9,104 nt of DNA from Gammaproteobacteria bacterium. GTDB taxonomy: Bacteria; Pseudomonadota; Gammaproteobacteria; Pseudomonadales; Pseudohongiellaceae. Of the stretch, positions 1 through 5,165 are shown piece by piece. Position numbers and translations under genes: made by a program. The notes beneath the pieces are model-generated. The model saw only the letters and a list, made by a program, of their open reading frames with translations. It made no database searches and was not told the DNA's origin. The stretch covers positions 2,411 to 11,514 of the forward strand of contig JAESUV010000048.1 of the NCBI GenBank assembly GCA_016762975.1. Reading direction: 5' to 3'. Every line of letters begins with the position of its first letter. The first letter of the stretch is position 1.

Positions 1-1026
1 CTGATCAGCGTCCCCGGTCTTGATCTAACGCCGTTTAAATTGCGTACAGGTGATGCTATTCGTGGCAGTGATTCCTATACCGTTGGGTTTCCGGGTCTTG
101 GCGACGATTTAACCGGTCGCGCCAATCTGAATGTGAGTGTCTATGGTGGCACGATTGCACTGGTGACCGAAAATGTAGCGGGAGTTAGAATCATCCAGCA
201 TACTAATATTGTAAATGCTGGAAACTCGGGAGGGCCACTACTCGATGATTGTGGACGAGTGCTTGGCCTCACCACTTGGGGAGTCGAGAATGAGCAGTAC
301 TCGGCGGATTTCATCTGGGCGTCGGTGCACGTTGCCGAACTAGCGAATCAATTGGACACATTGGGCATTCCGTATGAGACCGACAATTCACCCTGCGCAA
401 CTGGTGGTGTATCTGCGGCTGGCGAAGAAGCGCTGGCGGGGCTAGGTTTCCTACAAGATCAGTTGCAGGATCAGATTGGCGATCAGGAAGGCGCTATGGA
501 GTCGCTTGAACAATTGGTTAGGAATTGGGGGCTTGCCCTGGGAGCCATTTTGGCTTTGACGCTTGCGTTAGCATTGCGAAAACCTCGCCAACAGTTGGTT
601 CGCGTATATGACGAGATGAGTCGCCGAATTGGCGCGCCAGGAAAAGTCGCCAGTGCAAGCGGATCATTGAAATCGAAGTCGGTCTCTGGGAGTCATAGCA
701 GTACTGCTGGAATCGTTCTTTCAGGATTTACCAATGGGTCAATCGCCTTTCGTTTCGAATTTGGTATGGAATCCCTAACGCAAGTTAAAGGACTAAGTGT
801 CGGTCGCTCCAATGAACTAGCAGATTTCGTATTAGCAGACGAGCAGATATCACGCAGGCATTTTCGGATTTCCTTGAAGGACAAGAAAATTCATATCGAA
901 GATTTGAACTCCTCCAATGGCACCTATGTTAATGGGCAACTTATCGCTGCGTTCAGACCGCGTGTGCTTAATGTAGGCGATCGGCTGAAGGTAGGTGCTA
1001 CAGAAATCGCCGTCTCTACTGCGTAG
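1..1026 (+). CDS. Trypsin-like serine protease with transmembrane segment and C-terminal FHA domain (5' partial)
   Basis: The reading frame is open from base 1, so the true start lies upstream; 341 codons and a TAG stop are visible. Numbered from base 1, residues 1-125 are the C-terminal half of a trypsin-fold protease: a VGFPGLGDD stretch near residue 28, then GNSGGPLLDDCGRVLG with the expected nucleophile Ser76. The catalytic His and Asp would lie before the window. A Gln/Asp/Glu-rich stretch (about 150-172) precedes one hydrophobic segment (about 176-193, LALGAILALTLALAL), followed by RKPR. A Ser/Lys-rich linker leads to an FHA domain (about 260-341) with the usual GRS (268-270), SRRH (284-287) and NGTYVNG (306-312) motifs. 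FHA domains bind phosphothreonine peptides. The positive-inside rule puts the FHA domain in the cytoplasm and the protease outside the inner membrane; this is inferred. Substrate and partners are unknown. An FHA-protease of this kind may pair with a Ser/Thr kinase, but none is visible. Confidence 0.88.
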   Translation: MISVPGLDLTPFKLRTGDAIRGSDSYTVGFPGLGDDLTGRANLNVSVYGGTIALVTENVAGVRIIQHTNIVNAGNSGGPLLDDCGRVLGLTTWGVENEQYSADFIWASVHVAELANQLDTLGIPYETDNSPCATGGVSAAGEEALAGLGFLQDQLQDQIGDQEGAMESLEQLVRNWGLALGAILALTLALALRKPRQQLVRVYDEMSRRIGAPGKVASASGSLKSKSVSGSHSSTAGIVLSGFTNGSIAFRFEFGMESLTQVKGLSVGRSNELADFVLADEQISRRHFRISLKDKKIHIEDLNSSNGTYVNGQLIAAFRPRVLNVGDRLKVGATEIAVSTA

Positions 1027-1130
1027 TTAGTGCGCGCGTATCCCTCTACGCCTCTTCGATCTGATTCAAAACAAGCTAATAGGCAATAAACTATTCTCAG
1101 GTTGTGAGAACCAAAGTAGACGACACTGAT

Positions 1131-1170
1131 AACTTAGCAACTTAGCAACTTAGCAACTTAGCAACTTAGC
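1131..1170. repeat. Perfect 5 x 8 bp tandem repeat (AACTTAGC)
   Basis: Five exact head-to-tail copies of AACTTAGC fill 40 bases with no mismatch. They lie about 105 bases after the protease-FHA stop codon and outside any supported gene. Because 8 is not a multiple of 3, gain or loss of a unit would shift any frame through it. Short perfect arrays like this tend to change copy number by replication slippage. Confidence 0.97.
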
Positions 1171-1206
1171 GAAGTTTCGTGTTTTTTCCTATGGCCGAAG
1201 AGTTTT

Positions 1207-1223
1207 TATAAATGGGGTCAGAA
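1207..1223. other. ATAAATGGGGTCAGAA motif resembling REP-associated transposase element end
   Basis: The bases ATAAATGGGGTCAGA match, from memory, a motif common at the edges of REP-associated Y1 transposase (TnpA-REP) genes in gammaproteobacteria. No transposase and no inverted partner (TCTGACCCC) is visible here, so at most this is a solo end or remnant. It marks the left side of the hairpin-rich block. Confidence 0.35.
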
Positions 1224-1262
1224 TGTGCTGTACCTGCTAGATGCTGTGAGAGTTGGGTGAGG

Positions 1263-1415
1263 CCTGCGGTCATGAAGCAAAGCTTCATGCAGGTTGAACG
1301 ACCCGCCAAGGGCCGCTCCATGACATCCTGTCATCGCGGCATTCGTGCGTCCTTGCACATCAAGGCGGGGCTGGGGCCAAATTACTCACCCCGTTGGGGC
1401 CGCTTTGCGGTCCAA
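1263..1415. repeat. Cluster of four inverted repeats, possible dispersed palindromic element
   Basis: Four hairpins follow each other. First, CATGAAGC/GCTTCATG around a 3-nt loop (1271-1289), extended by CCTG (1263-1266) pairing with CAGG (1290-1293) across a bulge. Second, ATGACA/TGTCAT (1320-1334). Third, CCTTG/CAAGG (1351-1365). Fourth, an imperfect TTGG..CCGC/GCGG..CCAA hairpin with a TTT loop (1394-1415). No T-run follows any of them, so they do not look like terminators. A multi-hairpin repetitive element, or the structured leader of the downstream operon, fits better. The pairing is seen in the sequence; the role is unknown. Confidence 0.5.
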
Positions 1416-1515
1416 ATTGCTAGCGCACACGTCATTCATTCCCTATCTTCTGAGTGCCCCTAATATTCCTGCTACTATACGCTCGGTCTGGGCCAACGAG
1501 TGGCAGCGAGGGGCA

Positions 1516-3354
1516 ATGAGCAAGGCAATTTTAGGGATATCTGCTTTCTATCACGATTCTGCCGCAGCGCTGATTGTGGACGGTGAAATAGTCGCCGCCG
1601 CTCAAGAGGAGCGGTTCAGCCGTGTGAAGCACGATCACCGGCTTCCATTACAGGCTATAGAGTATTGCCTCGATCACGCGGGATTGAAGCCGGAAGATCT
1701 CGCCCATGTGGGTTTTTACGACAAGCCGTTACTCAAGTTCGAACGTTTATTGGAAACCTATCTGGCCTACGCGCCTAGGGGATTTCCGTCGTTTCTTAAG
1801 GCGATACCCCTGTGGTTGAAACAGAAGCTGTACATACCTCGCGAGATCCAACGTGGCTTAGGTGGGGCTTACCGCAAGCGCCTCGTGTTTACTGAGCACC
1901 ATGAGTCTCACGCCGCTAGCGCATTCTTTCCCTCTCCCTTCGAGGAGGCTGCAGTACTTACCATGGATGGAGTCGGTGAATGGGCTACGGCCAGTTTTGG
2001 CGTAGGGCGTGGCAACCGCCTCGAGCTAAGCCACGAATTGCACTTCCCGCATTCGTTGGGTCTGCTGTATTCCGCGTTCACCTATTTCTGCGGTTTCCGT
2101 GTCAATTCCGGGGAATACAAACTGATGGGCCTGGCACCCTATGGTGAGCCACGCTACGCGGATCTGATTCTGACCAATATTCTCGACGTCAAAGACGATG
2201 GCTCGTTTCGCATGGACATGTCCTACTTCAATTACTGTCAGGGACTTACGATGACCTCCGGGAAAATGGAGCAGCTGTTTAACGGCCCGCCTCGAAGTGC
2301 CGAGGGGCCCCTGACCGCGCGTGAGATGGACATCGCGGCGTCAATCCAACAGGTGACCGAGGAGATCGTACTGCGCATGGGCCGACATGTTCATGCAAAA
2401 ACCGGAATGCGCAATCTCTGTCTGGCCGGCGGTGTGGCGCTGAATTGTGTCGCGAACGGAAGGCTGCTGCGGGAGGGGCCATTCGACGATATCTGGATTC
2501 AACCCGCTGCAGGAGATGCCGGCGGCGCTATCGGTGTGGCCCTTTTCATCTGGCATCAGTTACTGGATAGAGAGCGTCATCCCAAGTCCAGCGATTCACA
2601 GTCCGGTTCCCTCTTGGGCCCCCGATTTGCGGAAGTAGACATACAGCATTATCTTGACGGCATAGGCGCGCCCTATACCGCCTACGATGATGACGACTCG
2701 CTATGTGCTGCAGTGGCAGATGAACTGGCGACGGGTAAAGTGGTGGGCTGGTTTCAGGATCGCATGGAATTCGGTCCAAGGGCTCTAGGTGCTCGTAGCA
2801 TACTCGGTGATGCGCGCCGAGAAGATATGCAATCAGTTATGAATATGAAGATCAAGTACCGAGAATCGTTCCGGCCGTTTGCGCCCTCAATACTCGAAGA
2901 GCGGGCAGCTGATTATTTCGAGATGCTTCCGGGCACACAGAGTCCTTACATGTTACACGTGGCGCCTATTAGTGCTTCAAAGCGCAGTTTGGCAATCGAT
3001 GATGAAGAGCATGTCGGATTGGATCGGCTACAGCAGCCTCACTCTGAGATACCCGCTGTGACACATGTGGACTATTCGGCTCGTGTTCAAACAGTCGACC
3101 CTATCCGTCATGGGCGCTATCGTACGTTGCTGGAACATTTCGACGCGAAGACGGGTTGTCCGATTCTCATCAATACTAGTTTTAACATACGCGGTGAGCC
3201 CATTGTTTGCACGCCGCAAGATGCATACCGTTGCTTCTTGGCGACTGAGATGGACTGCCTAGTGCTGGAAAAATTGGTACTGCATCGACACGATCAGCCC
3301 CAAATGAAAACGCAAGACGTAGAGCGCTACAAGGCGCAATTCAAACCAGACTGA
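1516..3354 (+). CDS. NodU/CmcH-family carbamoyltransferase
   Basis: The product is a 612-aa carbamoyltransferase. Family members use carbamoyl phosphate and ATP to form a carbamoyl-adenylate and then carbamoylate a hydroxyl on a sugar, antibiotic or lipid-linked precursor in the cytoplasm. The N-terminal Kae1-like domain begins GISAFYHDSAAALIVDGE (7-24). It has the HHESHAASAFF block (128-138) with the metal-binding HxxxH histidines at 128 and 132, MDGVGEW (150-156), GEYKLMGLAPYG (199-210) and LAGGVALNCVANG (303-315). The C-terminal domain has DRMEFGPRALGARSIL (415-430), FRPFAPSIL and NTSFNIRGEPIVCTP (from 553). The length is normal for the family. I chose the ATG at 1516 because GAGGGG precedes it and the conserved domain starts a few residues later; the frame is open further upstream, but that part runs through the hairpin block. 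It is the first gene of a three-gene operon. The acceptor cannot be told from sequence; an exopolysaccharide or glycolipid is my inference. Confidence 0.95.
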   Translation: MSKAILGISAFYHDSAAALIVDGEIVAAAQEERFSRVKHDHRLPLQAIEYCLDHAGLKPEDLAHVGFYDKPLLKFERLLETYLAYAPRGFPSFLKAIPLWLKQKLYIPREIQRGLGGAYRKRLVFTEHHESHAASAFFPSPFEEAAVLTMDGVGEWATASFGVGRGNRLELSHELHFPHSLGLLYSAFTYFCGFRVNSGEYKLMGLAPYGEPRYADLILTNILDVKDDGSFRMDMSYFNYCQGLTMTSGKMEQLFNGPPRSAEGPLTAREMDIAASIQQVTEEIVLRMGRHVHAKTGMRNLCLAGGVALNCVANGRLLREGPFDDIWIQPAAGDAGGAIGVALFIWHQLLDRERHPKSSDSQSGSLLGPRFAEVDIQHYLDGIGAPYTAYDDDDSLCAAVADELATGKVVGWFQDRMEFGPRALGARSILGDARREDMQSVMNMKIKYRESFRPFAPSILEERAADYFEMLPGTQSPYMLHVAPISASKRSLAIDDEEHVGLDRLQQPHSEIPAVTHVDYSARVQTVDPIRHGRYRTLLEHFDAKTGCPILINTSFNIRGEPIVCTPQDAYRCFLATEMDCLVLEKLVLHRHDQPQMKTQDVERYKAQFKPD

Positions 3355-3367
3355 GACTCGATATACG

Positions 3368-3784
3368 ATGGCTTTGATTGACATCAAGTGGGCACCAACG
3401 ACACGCGAACTACGAGTATTTGCTGTGCTGTGGTTCGTCTTTTTCGGATTGCTGGGAGTTTGGCTACAGAGTAGAGGGTACTCGCAAACCTCGATTGCGA
3501 GTTTGTGGACAGTGGCTTTTACGGGTGGGATCTTGGGTCTATTATTTCCGGCGTTGTTGCGCCCGGTTTACCTGCTCTGGATGGGGTTGGCATTTCCGAT
3601 TGGCTGGCTCGTGTCCCATCTGATCCTCGGCCTCGTCTATTTCGCCCTACTCGCACCCATCGGTCTGCTAATGCGTATGACGGGGCATGACCCGCTTGGA
3701 CTGAGGCTAGGTCGTGTTGAAACTTCTTATTGGACTGAAAGGCCAACTGAAACGAAAGCAAGTCGCTATTTCCGTCAGTATTAA
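3368..3784 (+). CDS. SxtJ-like membrane protein
   Basis: This is a 138-aa integral membrane protein of the type annotated as SxtJ family, named after a saxitoxin-cluster gene next to a carbamoyltransferase. Hydrophobic segments lie at about 16-34 (VFAVLWFVFFGLLGVWL), 45-65 and 70-101, the last probably being two spans. The conserved-looking tail MRMTGHDPLGLRLG (about 102-115) is followed by a hydrophilic SYWTERPTETKASRYFRQY end, probably cytoplasmic. It starts 13 nt after the carbamoyltransferase stop with only a weak ribosome site, which suggests translational coupling. The biochemical role is unknown. Its steady company with NodU-type enzymes suggests it anchors or partners the carbamoyltransferase at the membrane. 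The family call rests on size, topology, tail and position. Confidence 0.8.
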   Translation: MALIDIKWAPTTRELRVFAVLWFVFFGLLGVWLQSRGYSQTSIASLWTVAFTGGILGLLFPALLRPVYLLWMGLAFPIGWLVSHLILGLVYFALLAPIGLLMRMTGHDPLGLRLGRVETSYWTERPTETKASRYFRQY

Positions 3785-3787
3785 GGA
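3783..3787 (+). promoter_or_regulatory. Shine-Dalgarno site fixing the DUF5989 start
   Basis: AAGGA overlaps the SxtJ-like stop codon and sits 7 nt before the ATG at 3795. It supports that start over the in-frame GTG at 3714, which lies inside the preceding gene and has no comparable site. Confidence 0.65.
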
Positions 3788-3794
3788 TGAGAAT

Positions 3795-4016
3795 ATGAAG
3801 GACGACAAAGCACGCAAAAATACAACGGATGTTGGAGATCAGTTTGAGCGCGAGTCGCAGCAGAGCCAAACTGGCCTAGTTGCGGAATTCTTCTCCTATC
3901 TGCGTCATAACCGCAAATGGTGGTTAGCGCCGATAGTGTTTGCGTTGCTGCTGTTGGCGGGACTGGTATGGCTGGGTGGTACCGCTGCTGCGCCTTTCAT
4001 TTATACCTTATTCTGA
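3795..4016 (+). CDS. DUF5989-family small membrane protein
   Basis: The 73-aa product has a hydrophilic, charged N-terminus (1-28), then GLVAEFFSYLRHNRKWWLAPIV (27-48), one transmembrane helix (about 44-66) and the ending APFIYTLF (66-73). The pattern of a short arm, RKWW at the membrane edge, one helix and a terminal APFIYTLF is what I know of DUF5989 proteins, which are typically about 50 residues, so this one has a longer N-terminal arm. It begins 10 nt after the SxtJ-like stop and is the last gene of the operon. Function is unknown. With the SxtJ-like protein it probably forms a membrane complex with the carbamoyltransferase; that is inference from recurrent gene order. Confidence 0.85.
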   Translation: MKDDKARKNTTDVGDQFERESQQSQTGLVAEFFSYLRHNRKWWLAPIVFALLLLAGLVWLGGTAAAPFIYTLF

Positions 4017-4022
4017 GGCGGT

Positions 4023-4035
4023 GCCTAGCCTAGGC
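4023..4035. repeat. 13-bp perfect palindrome upstream of the sigma-54 promoter
   Basis: GCCTAG-C-CTAGGC lies just after the DUF5989 stop and about 145 bases before the -24 element, within flanking GGTGC (4020-4024) and GCACC (4044-4048) that can also pair. No T-run follows closely, so it is a poor terminator. Its position would suit an activator site for a sigma-54 promoter. The role is unproven. Confidence 0.4.
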
Positions 4036-4070
4036 GGTGTTGCACCTGCTCACCGATTGTCGAAATTTTT

Positions 4071-4083
4071 GCAGCGATGCTGC
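4071..4083. promoter_or_regulatory. Candidate activator-binding inverted repeat
   Basis: GCAGC-GAT-GCTGC is a perfect 5-bp inverted repeat about 97 bases upstream of the -24 element. That is the distance at which enhancer-binding proteins for sigma-54 usually sit. A PrsR-type regulator is the obvious candidate, but I know no confirmed PrsR consensus to compare it with. Confidence 0.3.
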
Positions 4084-4147
4084 TCATTTAGTGGTTACTT
4101 GTCAGGTTTCTTTACAGTCGGAGTTTTCCTACGCCATTTAAATAAGC

Positions 4148-4160
4148 TAATTAATTGAAA
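4148..4160. promoter_or_regulatory. Possible IHF site
   Basis: TAATTAATTGAAA matches the reverse form of the IHF consensus (YAANNNNTTGATW) except for one base. It lies in an A/T-rich stretch 20-30 bases upstream of the -24 element, where IHF often bends DNA at sigma-54 promoters. In such an A/T-rich region a chance match is quite possible. Confidence 0.3.
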
Positions 4161-4179
4161 TTAATGAATATTTATACAC

Positions 4180-4195
4180 TGGCCTAATCTTTGCA
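4180..4195 (+). promoter_or_regulatory. Sigma-54 (RpoN) -24/-12 promoter of the PEP-CTERM gene
   Basis: TGGC (4180-4183) and TTGCA (4191-4195) are separated by exactly 7 nt, the strict spacing of the sigma-54 consensus TGGCAC-N5-TTGCW, with the preferred pyrimidine before TGGC. Only the less conserved ACG positions differ. Transcription would start near 4206 and leave a leader of about 107 nt before the chosen ATG. PEP-CTERM genes are known in several proteobacteria to be controlled by RpoN with the PrsK/PrsR two-component system, so site and gene type agree. Expression would then need an activator and would be separate from the upstream operon. Confidence 0.8.
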
Positions 4196-4312
4196 TAATT
4201 ATATGCACAGCACTGATTATTAGTGTTTGACAGGTAGATCGTCCGCACAGCGGGTTTAATATCCACCGAAAGTCAGAAGTTCACTACTATGTATAATTTA
4301 GGAATAATGAAT

Positions 4313-5098
4313 ATGAAATTATTAAATCGCAGGCTAATTACGGGCTTGGGGGCATTGCTCCTGAGTTTAAGCTCTGCCGCTACCTACGCTGGGCCATTGT
4401 CTCTTTGGGCCGCCGATGGATGGACATTGATGTCCGATCCCGCTCAGGACGGCATAATTGGACCCGGTGGCGGTGGCCAGCAATTCGATGCCGAGGGCCT
4501 GTATTTCAAACAGTCCGGTAGCCTTCTAAGCATAGGCCTGCAATCGGGTTTCAATCTAATAACAGGTTACGAAAGCCATGCTGCTAGCCCGGGGGACTAC
4601 TATGCCGGTGATCTGGCCTTGTCCTTTGATGGCAGTGCAGGTCCTACAGGTTTTGAATACGGCTTGGACTTCGGCCTGCTTACCAAAGACTATCAGCTGG
4701 ACTTAGTCGATATGGGCAGCACTACGGGCATCGACCCAGCTGGATTCTACTCAGTTAGCTCCTGGAACAATGACGTTTACTCTGGTCACACAAGTTCGAA
4801 TCCTTTTGCCATCGACGGTGGCGCTCTGCTTAGCAGCTTTTCATCCAATGCGTCCGGTTCCGGTGTCGTGGGTGGTGAAACGAGCTACTACCGTACAGTG
4901 ACTTTCGATATAGGCAGCCTTGGGTTGTCTGGAATCACCGATTTGGATGCACACTGGACAATGAGCTGCGGCAACGACGTTATCAACGGTAGCGGCACAC
5001 TCACCTCAGTACCAGAGCCTTCTATGTTGGCGCTAATGCTGGGAGGTTTGATGGGCATGGGCTGGATTGGTCGCCGAAAGAAACGCGCAACAGCCTAA
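4313..5098 (+). CDS. PEP-CTERM sorting domain protein, exosortase substrate
   Basis: The product is a 261-aa secreted protein. A signal peptide covers about 1-26 (MKLLNRR, a hydrophobic core, then AATYA before GPLSLW). The mature part is Gly/Ser/Asp-rich and poor in Lys and Arg, as usual for extracellular proteins of this type. The C-terminus has VPEPS (233-237), a hydrophobic helix and GRRKK (253-257), the three-part PEP-CTERM signal that exosortase recognises and cleaves. A single mature-region Cys (219) lies in AHWTMSCGNDVINGSG just before the signal; this reminds me of exosortase-dependent surface proteins of the XDP1 kind, an unchecked comparison. I chose the ATG at 4313 because AGGA (4300-4303) is 9 nt away and the signal peptide starts there; ATGs at 4289 and 4307 are in frame but less well placed. 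The gene has its own sigma-54 promoter and terminator. Function is probably extracellular matrix or surface; no catalytic domain is visible. Confidence 0.93.
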   Translation: MKLLNRRLITGLGALLLSLSSAATYAGPLSLWAADGWTLMSDPAQDGIIGPGGGGQQFDAEGLYFKQSGSLLSIGLQSGFNLITGYESHAASPGDYYAGDLALSFDGSAGPTGFEYGLDFGLLTKDYQLDLVDMGSTTGIDPAGFYSVSSWNNDVYSGHTSSNPFAIDGGALLSSFSSNASGSGVVGGETSYYRTVTFDIGSLGLSGITDLDAHWTMSCGNDVINGSGTLTSVPEPSMLALMLGGLMGMGWIGRRKKRATA

Positions 5099-5114
5099 GG
5101 CATTTGAATCACGA

Positions 5115-5140
5115 AGCGGCCCTCAGGGCCGCTTTTTTTT
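5115..5140 (+). terminator. Rho-independent terminator of the PEP-CTERM gene
   Basis: AGCGGCCC and GGGCCGCT form a perfect 8-bp G/C-rich stem around a TCA loop, followed directly by a run of eight Ts (5133-5140), 16 nt after the stop codon. On the minus strand the hairpin has no T-run, so it is probably one-directional and does not serve the convergent SGNH gene. Confidence 0.95.
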
Positions 5141-5165
5141 GCATGGAATAAGTGGGTAGTGATTA

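Larger units (their letters stand above)
1027..1515. other. Intergenic region with tandem octamers and hairpin-rich repeat-like block
   Basis: These 489 bases separate the protease-FHA gene from the carbamoyltransferase operon. The first 100 or so are unremarkable and show no clear terminator after the protease stop. A perfect tandem octamer array follows, then a motif resembling REP-transposase element ends, then about 150 bases with four inverted repeats. An open frame at 1212-1463 crosses the hairpins but has no convincing Shine-Dalgarno sequence or recognisable domain, so I do not call it a gene. I found no sigma-54 site. A weak TACTAT (1473-1478) could be a -10 box, but it lacks a good -35 partner, so the operon promoter is unresolved. 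Confidence 0.7.

Noticed and set aside
1212..1463. 83-aa open frame in the hairpin-rich intergenic block
   Set aside because: It has no convincing ribosome site and no recognisable domain, it runs through four inverted repeats, and its composition (many Cys, Arg, Ser) looks like translated non-coding DNA.
1253..1497. Integron attC site suggested by GTTGGGT (1253-1259)
   Set aside because: No matching RYYYAAC core was found at the other end, and the hairpins do not follow the attC layout.
1345..1515. N-terminal extension of the carbamoyltransferase by 57 residues
   Set aside because: The family's conserved start (GISAFYHDSA) begins right after the ATG at 1516, which has a purine-rich site before it. 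The extension is translated repeat-like DNA.
3714..3794. Earlier GTG start for the DUF5989 protein
   Set aside because: It overlaps the SxtJ-like gene by 71 bases, lacks a ribosome site and adds residues not typical of the family, whereas ATG 3795 has AAGGA at good distance.
4020..4048. Terminator for the carbamoyltransferase operon
   Set aside because: The sequence can fold (GGTGC/GCACC around the palindrome) but no T-run follows; the nearest T-rich stretch is about 17 bases further on.
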